Part shown: positions 17,473 to 25,140 of the stretch, piece by piece | Numbering within the stretch: the first letter of the stretch is position 1 | How the letters are laid out: each line of letters starts with the position of its first letter | Assembly (NCBI GenBank): GCA_905233625.1 | Contig: CAJOFJ010000013.1 | Span: forward strand, 62,001 to 126,000 | DNA length: 64,000 nucleotides | Direction of reading: 5' to 3' | Origin: an uncultured Bacteroidales bacterium | GTDB lineage: Bacteria > Bacteroidota > Bacteroidia > Bacteroidales > WCHB1-69 | The notes under the pieces: model-generated | Seen by the model: the letters and a program-made list of their open reading frames with translations, nothing else | What the model was told of the DNA's origin: nothing | The model's database searches: none | Translations under genes and position numbers: made by a program

Positions 17473-18519
17473 ATGGAACAAGAAGTAAATCCCAAAGTTG
17501 AGGAACTGAAGGAATTAGGTAAATTCGGTTTAATCAACTTTTTAGGCGAGAAATTCAGCCATTACAATTCCTCCACTTTAAGCGGTCTCGGTGAAAATGC
17601 GGCAGTTATCGCCCATGGCAACACCGACAGCGTGGTGAGCAGCAAGCTGTTCATTGAGAACATCCATTTCGACATGACCTACGTTCCGCTTAAACACCTG
17701 GGTTATAAAACTATAACTGTGGCCGTGGCCGACATTGTCGCCATGAACGCCCTACCCAAACAGGTGCTCGTCAACATTGCCATCTCCAACCGCTTTTCTT
17801 TGGAAGCGGTCAACGAGCTGACCGACGGCATGCAACTATGCTGTGACCGCTACGGCATCGACCTTGCAGGTTTGGATATGAGCTCTTCGCAAACCGGACT
17901 GACCATCACCGTGACGGCCGTTGGGGAAGTGGAAGACAAGAGTCTGGTGCAACGTGTCGGAGCCAAAGAGAACGAGCTTATCTGTGTCTCTGGCGATTTG
18001 GGGGCCGCCTATACCGGCCTGATTCTACTGGAACGTGAGAAGAAAGTGTTTGAGGTTAACCCCAATGAACAACCTAATTTAGAGGAATATAGCTATCTGC
18101 TGGAACGCCAGCTGAAACCCGAACCGAGAGTGGATATCATCCAGAAGCTGAAAGAAGCGGGCATCACTCCGACCAGCATGACCAATGTGTGCGACGGACT
18201 GGCCTCCGCCCTAATTCATCTCTGCAAAGCCTCGAAAGTGGGCTCCGTGATTTTCGAGAACAAGCTGCCCATTGATCTGCTGACTTTCCGCACCCTGAAA
18301 GACCTGAACATCGTTTCAACCACCATCGCCCTCAACGGCGGCGAGGACTACGAACTGCTGTTCACCATTGCGCAAAAGGACTACGAAGACCTGAAGAAAG
18401 TGGAAAACGTATCAGTAATTGGCTACATCAAGGAAGAAGCTGCAGGCAACCAGCTGATTACCAACGACGACCGACAGATAGAGTTAAAGGCGCAAGGGTT
18501 TGGAGAAGTTAGGGGTTAG
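17473..18519 (+). CDS. thiL: Thiamine-monophosphate kinase-like protein (AIR synthase fold)
   Basis: 348 residues. The layout is that of the PurM/ThiL fold: N-terminal GLGENAAVI in place of the usual GDDxAxI, FIENIHFDMTYVPLKHLGYKTITVAVADIVAMNALP (the VNxSDxxAMGA equivalent), the second domain with ICVSGDLGAAYTGLILLER, and C-terminal NVCDGLASALIHLC and ALNGGEDYELLFT, the latter strongly ThiL-like. ThiL phosphorylates thiamin monophosphate to the active diphosphate. Replacement of the early GDDA motif by GENA is unusual and may affect metal binding. A separate thiamin uptake locus lies at 21.9-25.1 kb. The final residues (EVRG) come from a GGTTAGGG repeat that provides the stop. Confidence 0.8.
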   Translation: MEQEVNPKVEELKELGKFGLINFLGEKFSHYNSSTLSGLGENAAVIAHGNTDSVVSSKLFIENIHFDMTYVPLKHLGYKTITVAVADIVAMNALPKQVLVNIAISNRFSLEAVNELTDGMQLCCDRYGIDLAGLDMSSSQTGLTITVTAVGEVEDKSLVQRVGAKENELICVSGDLGAAYTGLILLEREKKVFEVNPNEQPNLEEYSYLLERQLKPEPRVDIIQKLKEAGITPTSMTNVCDGLASALIHLCKASKVGSVIFENKLPIDLLTFRTLKDLNIVSTTIALNGGEDYELLFTIAQKDYEDLKKVENVSVIGYIKEEAAGNQLITNDDRQIELKAQGFGEVRG

Positions 18520-18672
18520 GGGTTAGGGAATTGTGGTTAGGGGATAGTGATTAGAATTCAAGGTTCAAAATTCAGAATTCAGATATTAATTTGTAAAAAT
18601 ATAGATGAATGATTGAACTTTGAACTTTGGATTTTGGATTTTGGATTTTGAATTTTGAACTGAATAAAATAT
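18500..18672 (+). repeat. GGTTAGGG and AATTCAAAATTC word repeats
   Basis: GGGGTTAGGGGTTAGGG (18512-18529) is followed by AATTCAAGGTTCAAAATTC words (18555-18584) and, after a 25-base AT-rich spacer, by the complementary words GAACTTTGAACTTTGGATTT (18615 onward). The two arms can pair over more than 40 bases. No gene or canonical promoter is seen; the block lies between thiL and the SDR gene. Confidence 0.75.
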
Positions 18673-18687
18673 AAAACGAAAAATATC

Positions 18688-19440
18688 ATGAAAAACGTAT
18701 TCATTACCGGTGCGACCAGTGGTTTTGGCGAAGCCATCGCCTATAAATTGGCCCAGCACAATGTCAATATGGTCATCACTGGCCGTACCGAGCAAAAGCT
18801 GAAAGAAGTGGCTCAGAAAATTGAAAGCACCACACAGAGCAAGGTGCTGACCCTCACCTTCGATGTGCAGGACTATGCGCAATGCGAGAAAGCCATCGCC
18901 AGCATTCCCGATACTTTCAAGCCCATTGATGTACTGGTGAACAATGCCGGTTTAGCCGTCGAGCTGAATCCTGTCAATGCCGGGGCTATCGAGGACTGGG
19001 AACGCATGATCAACACCAATATCAAGGGTTTGCTGTATGTCACCCGCCTGATTTCCCCACAAATGATTGAGCAGAAGAAAGGCCACATCATCAACATCGG
19101 CTCCACCGCCAGCCATGAGATTTACTATGGCGGCAACGTGTATTGCGCCACCAAACACGCCGTGCTGGCCCTGACCAAAGGCATGCGCACCGACTTCCTG
19201 CCTTACGGCATCAAGGTATCACAGATTTCTCCGGGGGCTGCCGAAACCAACTTCTCGGTGGTACGTTTCCACGGCGACCAATCCAAGGCCGACAAGGTAT
19301 ACGAAGGTTACGATCCACTGGTAGCTGAAGACATCGCTGATGTGGTAGATTTCGTGCTGACCCGTCCCGCGCACGTGTGCCTCAACGAGATCATCATGAC
19401 CCCCACGGCGCAGTTTAACGGAATAATCGTTAGAAACTGA
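18688..19440 (+). CDS. Short-chain dehydrogenase/reductase, YdfG-like
   Basis: 250 residues. Classical SDR with the nucleotide-binding motif TGATSGFGEA at residues 7-16, NNAGLA near residue 90, the catalytic Ser in INIGSTAS, Tyr152 and Lys156 in YCATK, and SPGAAETNF afterwards. The overall pattern, with RHxGD-like RFHGDQSKADKVYEG, is that of YdfG-type NADP-dependent 3-hydroxy acid or serine dehydrogenases. The cytoplasmic substrate cannot be told from sequence. No TAnnTTTG promoter is obvious; it may be read from thiL or from the TTTG-rich word repeats in front. Confidence 0.85.
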   Translation: MKNVFITGATSGFGEAIAYKLAQHNVNMVITGRTEQKLKEVAQKIESTTQSKVLTLTFDVQDYAQCEKAIASIPDTFKPIDVLVNNAGLAVELNPVNAGAIEDWERMINTNIKGLLYVTRLISPQMIEQKKGHIINIGSTASHEIYYGGNVYCATKHAVLALTKGMRTDFLPYGIKVSQISPGAAETNFSVVRFHGDQSKADKVYEGYDPLVAEDIADVVDFVLTRPAHVCLNEIIMTPTAQFNGIIVRN

Positions 19441-19462
19441 AAGTTGAAAGTTGAAAACTGAT

Positions 19463-19740
19463 GGTTAGGTATTAGGTGTTAGGAGAAAAGAATTCAGAAT
19501 TCAGAATTCAAAAACACTCTCCTTGAGCGCAGCGAAACTCCCCTCGAACGAAGTGAGACTCCCCCTTGCGAAGCACTCCCCTCGAGCACGCAGTGCGAGA
19601 CTCCCCTTCATGCAAATCATGACTCCCCTTGAGGGCGAAGCCCGAGACTCCCCCAGAATCATTTGCACACTTGCTAATTAACTAATTTGCTAATTTAATT
19701 GGCACATTAGCACATTATCTAATTGGCACATTAAATATTT
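19463..19740 (-). repeat. Third hairpin array with TTTGCTAAT block before the glycosyltransferase
   Basis: The gap from 19441 to 19772 contains no gene. After short GGTTAGG and AATTCAGAATTC words come ACTCTCC at 19516 and ACTCCCC at 19537, 19558, 19575, 19600, 19622 and 19647, separated by different hairpins such as GAGGGC-GAA-GCCCGAG, TCATG-CAAAT-CATGA and TCGAGCAC-GCA-GTGCGAG. The hairpin TCGAACGAAGTGAG is identical in the 11.4-kb array. It ends in the AT-rich block (19660-19735) with TTTGCTAAT and GGCACATT words, directly before a promoter. Confidence 0.85.
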
Positions 19741-19743
19741 TTG

Positions 19744-19751
19744 TATCTTTG
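19744..19751 (+). promoter_or_regulatory. Glycosyltransferase promoter -7 box
   Basis: TATCTTTG; a TTGG in the repeat block lies 17 bases upstream as a possible -33 element. The ATG follows 21 bases after the box. Confidence 0.6.
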
Positions 19752-19772
19752 CATTTTAATTCATATTAGAAT

Positions 19773-20783
19773 ATGAAACAGTTAGCAATAGCGATATTGA
19801 ATTGGAATGGCAGGCACTTTCTGGAGAAGTTTCTGCCTACGCTATTGGCAAACTGTAACGAAGACAGCGAAGTAGTCATTATTGACAACGCCTCTACCGA
19901 CGATTCTGTGGCTTTTCTCGCTGAGAACTATCCCCAGCTCCGGGTTATCCTCAACGAGGAAAATTATGGTTTTGCCAAGGGTTATAATGTGGGATTACGT
20001 CAGATTGAGGCCAAATACTACTGCCTGCTGAACTCCGACATTGAGGTTACCCCTCACTGGACCGAGCCAGTGATCGCCCAGATGGAAGCTGACGTAAACA
20101 TTGCCGCGGTCCAGCCCAAACTGCTAGCATACCATAACCGCACACAATTCGAGTATGCCGGAGCTGCAGGAGGTTTCCTCGACAAATATGGCTATCCCTT
20201 CTGCAGGGGTCGCTTTTTCGATGTCCTTGAAGAAGATAAAGGCCAGTATGACAGCAATATCCATATTTTCTGGGCATCAGGAGCCGCTTTGTTTGTCCGC
20301 AGCGAAATCTACCACCAACTGGGCGGGCTCGACGACGACTTTTTCGCCCACATGGAGGAAATCGACTTCTGCTGGCGCATTAACAATGCCGGCTACAAAA
20401 TCATGTTCAACCATCAGTCGGTGGTTTATCATATTGGAGGCGGCACACTGCCCAAAGATAACTCTTTCAAGACCTACCTCAACTACCGCAACGACCTGTT
20501 TTTGTTGCTCAAGAACTTGCCCCGAAGACGACTGTTCATCACCTTCTTCGTCAGGTTTTTCTTGGATATTCTGGCCGCTTTTGTCTTCCTGATGCAAGGC
20601 CACCGCAAGGATTTCAATGCCGTTTTCCATGCCATGTACGAGTTCTGGAAAGGTGCCAAAGCCATGAAACAGAAACGTGGCCAGATTACCGAACAGGCTT
20701 TCCGTCAGACCTACCCCCATTCCATCGTTTTCGCCAGGTTTATCAAGGGAAAGAAGTTTTTTGACGGAGAACAGCTTGTATAG
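19773..20783 (+). CDS. Family 2 glycosyltransferase (rhamnosyl-transferase-like)
   Basis: 336 residues. GT-A fold signatures: AILNWNGRHFLEKFLPTLL, VIIDNASTDDSVAFL (nucleotide-sugar Asp), NYGFAKGYNVGL, the LLNSDIEV metal-binding Asp motif, and the acceptor region GGLDDDFFAHMEEIDFCWR, typical of rhamnosyl-type GT2 enzymes. A hydrophobic stretch near residues 250-275 may touch the membrane. It probably adds a sugar to a surface polysaccharide or glycoprotein, but no other polysaccharide genes are nearby. The next gene follows after a 95-base gap of word repeats, so an operon is possible. Confidence 0.88.
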   Translation: MKQLAIAILNWNGRHFLEKFLPTLLANCNEDSEVVIIDNASTDDSVAFLAENYPQLRVILNEENYGFAKGYNVGLRQIEAKYYCLLNSDIEVTPHWTEPVIAQMEADVNIAAVQPKLLAYHNRTQFEYAGAAGGFLDKYGYPFCRGRFFDVLEEDKGQYDSNIHIFWASGAALFVRSEIYHQLGGLDDDFFAHMEEIDFCWRINNAGYKIMFNHQSVVYHIGGGTLPKDNSFKTYLNYRNDLFLLLKNLPRRRLFITFFVRFFLDILAAFVFLMQGHRKDFNAVFHAMYEFWKGAKAMKQKRGQITEQAFRQTYPHSIVFARFIKGKKFFDGEQLV

Positions 20784-20872
20784 GAGATAGGAATTAGGAT
20801 ATAGGGATTAGCTATTAGAATTCAAGATTCAAAATTCAAGATTCAAAATTCATAAATATAAAATTCAAGATT
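20781..20872 (+). repeat. AGGATATAGG and AATTCAAGATTC word repeats
   Basis: TAGGAGATAGGAATTAGGATATAGG and then three copies of ATTCAAGATTCAAA-type words fill the gap after the glycosyltransferase stop. Confidence 0.65.
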
Positions 20873-20878
20873 GTCGCC

Positions 20879-21664
20879 ATGGAAATTTTCAGCATTTTTT
20901 ATAATTATCTCCTATGGATTATGACCATCTTGGGAGTCATTGTATTCATCATTTTGCAGTTTATCACCCCCGCATACGGAATGACCTACAACAACCGATG
21001 GGGCAACTCTGTCAGAAGCAAAACCGGTTGGTTCATCATGGAAATTCCAGTTTTTGCTGCCATGCTCATCATGTTCCTTATTTCCTTACGTTACGGACAT
21101 GGCTTCAACTGGGTCACTTTCACGATGTTCTGTTTCTTTGAAATACATTATCTCCAGCGTTCCATCATCTTTCCATCGCTGATGAAAGGTACCAGCAAAA
21201 TGCCGATTTCCATCATTGTCGTGGGTGTGTTCTTCAACACTTGCAACGCCCTGATGCAAGGCGGCTGGCTGTTTTACCTGTCGCCCGCCGACTACTACCC
21301 CCTCAGCTGGTTTTGGTCGCCCCAATTCATCATTGGTACTTTCCTCTTCTTTCTGGGAATGGTCATCAACCTGTCGGCCGACCGCATTATCCGCGCTTTG
21401 AGACAAGACAAAAACGACAACAACTATTATATCCCCTACGGCTGGCCCTTCAAAAAAATCAGCTCCGCCAACTATTTTGGAGAGATCCTGGAATGGGTGG
21501 GCTTTGCCATTCTTTGCTGGTCAATGGCCGGATTGGTGTTCGTCATCTGGAGTTTCGCCAACATTGTGCCTCGCGCCAAGGCGGTTTACGAACGCTATAC
21601 CCAGTTCTTCGGCGAGGAGTTCACCAAACTGAAGAGATACAAGATTTTTCCGTATATTTATTAA
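20879..21664 (+). CDS. Steroid 5-alpha-reductase-like membrane oxidoreductase
   Basis: 261 residues with about six transmembrane segments. The C-terminal half has the family pattern: GMVINLSADRIIRALRQ, then YYIPYGWPFKKISSANYFGEILEWVGFAIL, corresponding to the NADPH-binding and catalytic YxIP ... G.F..xSxPxYxxExxxW region of SRD5A proteins (3-oxo-5-alpha-steroid 4-dehydrogenase). The length fits the family at about 260. In gut Bacteroidota related reductases act on bile-acid or steroid 3-oxo-delta-4 intermediates; whether this one does is inference. It follows a glycosyltransferase and shares its direction, with no visible promoter of its own. Confidence 0.8.
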   Translation: MEIFSIFYNYLLWIMTILGVIVFIILQFITPAYGMTYNNRWGNSVRSKTGWFIMEIPVFAAMLIMFLISLRYGHGFNWVTFTMFCFFEIHYLQRSIIFPSLMKGTSKMPISIIVVGVFFNTCNALMQGGWLFYLSPADYYPLSWFWSPQFIIGTFLFFLGMVINLSADRIIRALRQDKNDNNYYIPYGWPFKKISSANYFGEILEWVGFAILCWSMAGLVFVIWSFANIVPRAKAVYERYTQFFGEEFTKLKRYKIFPYIY

Positions 21665-21776
21665 CGTGGAGACGTGAAGGCGTGGAGACGCTCACTTCGT
21701 TCGCTCGTGAAGACGATAACTGTCTTAACGTCTTGACGAATGCACGCAGTGCATGTCTTAACGCCTTAACGAGATC
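21664..21776 (+). repeat. GTGGAGACG / CTTAACG hairpin repeat, copy 1
   Basis: Words GTGGAGACGTGAAGGCGTGG, a hairpin CTCACTTCGTTCGCTCGTG, GTCTTAACGTCTTGACG, a hairpin ATGCAC-GCA-GTGCAT, then GTCTTAACGCCTTAACG. A second copy in the same direction lies at 24325-24453. The two bracket the thiamin receptor gene. Confidence 0.75.
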
Positions 21777-21777
21777 A

Positions 21778-21850
21778 TTTGCACATTTGCTAATTCAATT
21801 TACATATTAACACATTGATAATTAACTAATTAACTAATTTGCTAATTTGC
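21778..21850 (+). repeat. TTTGCTAAT block before the TPP riboswitch
   Basis: Same AT-rich words as at the other arrays (TTTGCACATTTGCTAATTC ... AACTAATTTGCTAATTTGC). It lies directly upstream of the promoter box at 21862. Confidence 0.7.
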
Positions 21851-21861
21851 TAATTTTTTTG

Positions 21862-21869
21862 TATTTTTG
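21862..21869 (+). promoter_or_regulatory. Promoter of the thiamin uptake operon
   Basis: TATTTTTG, with TTTG at 21838-21841 inside the repeat block 20 bases upstream. The transcript would start immediately before the riboswitch. Confidence 0.65.
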
Positions 21870-21881
21870 CCGCCGTATTTT

Positions 21882-21951
21882 GAAAGGGGTGCTTAACAGC
21901 TGAGATCATACCCAATGAACCTGATACGGATAATGCCGGCGAAGGGAACAA
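21882..21951 (+). ncRNA. TPP (thiamin pyrophosphate) riboswitch
   Basis: The THI-element core is evident: AAAGGGGTGC, then the invariant CTGAGATCATACC, GAACCTGAT, CGGATAATGCCGGCGAAGGGA. It senses thiamin diphosphate in the nascent mRNA and shuts off the downstream receptor and transporter genes. About 60 bases separate it from the ATG at 22015, in which an AT-rich stretch lies but no clear terminator. Confidence 0.95.
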
Positions 21952-22014
21952 TTGCAGTAATCTTACTTATTTCAACCTCTTTCGTTTTTAGTATTAACCT
22001 TAAAACGGAAAGAA

Positions 22015-24324
22015 ATGAAGTATTTCGCAAATCAAAAACAAAAATCATCCTCAAAGAGGAAACCCAAATTCTTAAACGTAGCCATAATCTGTCTGCTGGC
22101 CATGCTGGTAGGAATGCTGAACGCACGTGCCCAGAGCATCACCGACTCGCTAAGCCCCATCATGTTGGAGGGAGTGGGTATCAACTGGACCAAACCCAGC
22201 GGCGAGGAGATGTTCTCCGCCACCAGCATCAACAAGGACGAAATCAACAGCAATATTGGCAACGGCAGCATCAACAACTTGTTTGAGATGGTGCCCTCTA
22301 TGATTACCACCTCAGATGCAGGTACCGGTATCGGCTACACCTACATGCGTATCCGTGGCATTGACCAGACCCGTATCAATGTCACTATCAATGGCATAGC
22401 TCTTAACGATGCCGAATCGCAAGGCTCCTGGTTCGTGAACCTGCCTGACTTCGGTTCGAAAGTGCAACAACTGAACGTGCAGCGTGGCGTGGGTACCTCC
22501 AACAACGGTTCCGCCGCTTTCGGCGCCACCATGGATTTTGCCACTTTGGACAATTCCCACCAGCGTTTCTTCGAGATCAGCAGCACCGCAGGCTCGTTCA
22601 ACACTTTCCGCAATTCCGCCACCTTCGGTACGGGCTTGATTGGAGACTGCTTTGCCGCCACCATCTCTTACTCGAATGTGTTGAGCGACGGATACATCGA
22701 CTTCGCCTCCGCCAAACTACACAGCCTTTTCTTTTCCAGCGATTTCTATCTGAAAAACAAAAAGAAAAACAAAGACTACGGCAAACTGAAGCTTAATATA
22801 TTATATGGTAATGAAAAAACCGGTTTGGCCTGGAACGGTGTGCCCTCGGACATGCTCCCCACCAACCGTCGCTACAACAGCTGCGGCGAGTACCTTGACC
22901 CCACAGGCCAAGTCCGCCATTATTTCAACGAAACCGACAACTACCAGCAACTGCATACCCAGCTGTTTTACGATTACAACAAGCGCATCACCGACCGTAA
23001 TCACATCAAAGTGAACGTGGCCGGCCATTTTACCCGCGGATTAGGTTATTATGAGGAATACAAAGCGGATCAGTTTTATACCGATTACGCCCTCAACAAT
23101 CCCATCATAGGCAACGACACCATGTACACCAGCGACTTCATCACTCGCAAATGGCTGAACAACTACTTCTACGGAATGACTTTCAGCTTCAAGCAGAGCT
23201 TTTCGAAAGTAGGCAAAAAAGAGCTTGACAATCGCCTGACCTGGTCGGTGGGCGGAAGCCTGAACCGCTACGATGGTAAGGAATACGGCACCATCGAATG
23301 GTCGGAATTTGGCGGTGTGCCCAATAACTACCAGTGGTATATCGGTCCCGGCAAAAAGAACCAGTTCAACATTTACGGTACTTTAGACTACAGTCAAGGC
23401 CGCTGGTACACATATATTGACCTGCAATACAGATTGATAGACTATCACATCGGAGGCACTGACGCCTATCTGGCAGATGTCAGCCAGCACCACCTGTGGC
23501 ACTTCTTCAACCCCAAAGTTGGTGTGAGTGTGGATTTGGACCAAAACAGACATCACAGCCTTTATCTCTCGCTGGCCCGCTCGCAGCGCGAACCCACCCG
23601 TTCCGACCTCATCACCGCACCAAAAGACAACAGACCCGTACCCGAAACCCTGTATGATGTGGAATTAGGTTACCGCATGCAATACCATAAATACGCTTTC
23701 AACGCCAATGCCTATTTCATGTACTATGACAAGCAACTGGTGCTGACCGGCGAAATCAACGATGTGGGTGCCGCCATCATGACCAATGTGGATAAGAGCT
23801 ACCGCCTTGGTATTGAGCTGGTTTCAGCATATCGCCCCATCAAATACTTCACTTGGAACATCAAGGGAACTTTCAGTTTGAACAAGATTTTGGATTATAC
23901 CGAATATGTGGATGACTGGGACAACGGCGGACAGATTGTCAAACATCTCGGCACCACCGACATTTCCTTCTCTCCCAACATTGTAGCTTCCAACGAATTC
24001 ATCGTAACCCCTGTGGATAACTTCAATATCTCCCTGACCACCCAGTTTGTGAGCCGCCAGTTCATCGACAACAGCAGCAACAAACTATACTCCATCAAGC
24101 CCTACTGCGTCACCAACCTCAATCTCAGCTACTGCTTCCACACCAAGCCCGTGAAAGATATTGAACTGTTCTTCCGCATCAATAACCTCTTCAATGCCAA
24201 ATACGAAAGCAACGCATGGGTTTACCGCTACTACTACGATGGTACTGAATGCTTTATGGACGGCTACTATCCCCAGGCCACGATTAATTTTATGGGAGGG
24301 GTGAGACTGAAATTCTCTAAATAA
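22015..24324 (+). CDS. TonB-dependent outer-membrane receptor for thiamin (riboswitch-controlled)
   Basis: 769 residues. A signal sequence follows a positively charged N-terminus (SSKRKPKFLNVAIICLLAMLVGMLNARAQ). Next is a plug domain (INKDEINSNIGNGSINNLFEMVP ... YTYMRIRGIDQTRINVTINGIALNDAESQG) and a 22-strand-type barrel ending in aromatic FMGGVRLKFSK. No carboxypeptidase-like N-terminal extension is present. The substrate is inferred from the TPP riboswitch directly upstream and the PnuT-type transporter downstream, the known OMP-PnuT thiamin uptake arrangement of Bacteroidota. The ATG at 22015 precedes the signal sequence. The gene is bracketed by two direct copies of a hairpin repeat. Confidence 0.88.
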   Translation: MKYFANQKQKSSSKRKPKFLNVAIICLLAMLVGMLNARAQSITDSLSPIMLEGVGINWTKPSGEEMFSATSINKDEINSNIGNGSINNLFEMVPSMITTSDAGTGIGYTYMRIRGIDQTRINVTINGIALNDAESQGSWFVNLPDFGSKVQQLNVQRGVGTSNNGSAAFGATMDFATLDNSHQRFFEISSTAGSFNTFRNSATFGTGLIGDCFAATISYSNVLSDGYIDFASAKLHSLFFSSDFYLKNKKKNKDYGKLKLNILYGNEKTGLAWNGVPSDMLPTNRRYNSCGEYLDPTGQVRHYFNETDNYQQLHTQLFYDYNKRITDRNHIKVNVAGHFTRGLGYYEEYKADQFYTDYALNNPIIGNDTMYTSDFITRKWLNNYFYGMTFSFKQSFSKVGKKELDNRLTWSVGGSLNRYDGKEYGTIEWSEFGGVPNNYQWYIGPGKKNQFNIYGTLDYSQGRWYTYIDLQYRLIDYHIGGTDAYLADVSQHHLWHFFNPKVGVSVDLDQNRHHSLYLSLARSQREPTRSDLITAPKDNRPVPETLYDVELGYRMQYHKYAFNANAYFMYYDKQLVLTGEINDVGAAIMTNVDKSYRLGIELVSAYRPIKYFTWNIKGTFSLNKILDYTEYVDDWDNGGQIVKHLGTTDISFSPNIVASNEFIVTPVDNFNISLTTQFVSRQFIDNSSNKLYSIKPYCVTNLNLSYCFHTKPVKDIELFFRINNLFNAKYESNAWVYRYYYDGTECFMDGYYPQATINFMGGVRLKFSK

Positions 24325-24455
24325 CCGTAAAGACGTGAAGGCGTGAAGAAACTCGCTTCGCTCGCTCGTGGAGACGGATTAATAGAGATATAGAAGAAAT
24401 TTTTCGTCTTCACTAATGCACGAAGTGCATGTCTTAACGCCTTGACGCCTTAACG
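24325..24455 (+). repeat. GTGGAGACG / CTTAACG hairpin repeat, copy 2
   Basis: Begins at the receptor stop codon. Words AAAGACGTGAAGGCGTGAAG, hairpin CTCGCTTCGCTCGCTCGTG, GTGGAGACGG, hairpin AATGCAC-GAA-GTGCATG, then GTCTTAACGCCTTGACG. Same orientation as copy 1 but with different loops, and an unrelated AT-rich insert in the middle. Confidence 0.75.
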
Positions 24456-24470
24456 AAAAAAAGAAAGAAC

Positions 24471-25064
24471 ATGGACACATCAACCCTCATCGAGTACATC
24501 GGCGTAGCTATCGGCTTTGCCTATCTGATTTTGGAATACAAAGCCTCGTTCTGGCTATGGCCCGTGGGGATACTCATGTCGTTATTTTATATTGTAATAT
24601 TCTATCAATCAAAGTTTTATGCTGATGCAGGAATATATGCTTACTATTTAGGAGCTAATTTATACGGATTAATTGAGTGGCGGAGGAATAGTCAGAAGAC
24701 CTCGGAAAAAACCATTGAGATGCCCATCACGCACACGCCAAAAAGCAAGATATTGCCGCTAACACTCATTGGCATAGCGATATGGACAGCCTTATGGCTA
24801 TTGCTCAGCCACTTAACTGATAGTCCTGTACCTCTGGGGGATTCTTTCACCACGGCTTTGAGTGTGGTAGCCATGTACCTGTTAGCCAAGAAGCACATCG
24901 AGCACTGGTGGCTGTGGGTGGTGGTCAACCTCGTTTCCACCGGCCTTTACGCATGGAAAGGACTCTATCCCATGGCCGGCTTCTTTGCCTTCTACACGCT
25001 GATAGCCGCTTTAGGCTATGTGCGGTGGCGGAAAGAGATGCGGGGGCAAGCGACTGCCGCATAA
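24471..25064 (+). CDS. pnuT: PnuT-type thiamin transporter (PnuC family)
   Basis: 197 residues with about seven transmembrane helices. PnuC-family features are the first helices with EYIGVAIGFAYLILEYKASFWLWPVGILMSLFYI, the central WRR after LYGLIEW, and the repeat-like WWLWVVVNLVSTGLYAWKGLYPMAGFFAFYTLIAALGYVRWR. PnuC proteins move vitamin precursors by facilitated diffusion. Here the upstream TPP riboswitch points to thiamin rather than nicotinamide riboside, hence PnuT. It lies 146 bases after the receptor in the same direction. The thiamin pyrophosphokinase gene that often completes this operon is not found downstream. Confidence 0.85.
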   Translation: MDTSTLIEYIGVAIGFAYLILEYKASFWLWPVGILMSLFYIVIFYQSKFYADAGIYAYYLGANLYGLIEWRRNSQKTSEKTIEMPITHTPKSKILPLTLIGIAIWTALWLLLSHLTDSPVPLGDSFTTALSVVAMYLLAKKHIEHWWLWVVVNLVSTGLYAWKGLYPMAGFFAFYTLIAALGYVRWRKEMRGQATAA

Positions 25065-25113
25065 GCTAAAACATTCGAACCAACTCGGAAGGAGGATGTC
25101 ACTTCTTTTTTCG

Positions 25114-25121
25114 TATTTTTG
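25114..25121 (+). promoter_or_regulatory. -7 promoter box
   Basis: TATTTTTG, 19 bases before the ATG at 25141, so the next gene is transcribed separately from the thiamin operon. Confidence 0.6.
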
Positions 25122-25140
25122 CCCCCCAAAATAAGACTTA

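Noticed and set aside
18512..18529. Telomere-like GGTTAGGG repeat
   Set aside because: Only a few degenerate copies in an internal gap; it is one of many word repeats and has nothing to do with a chromosome end.
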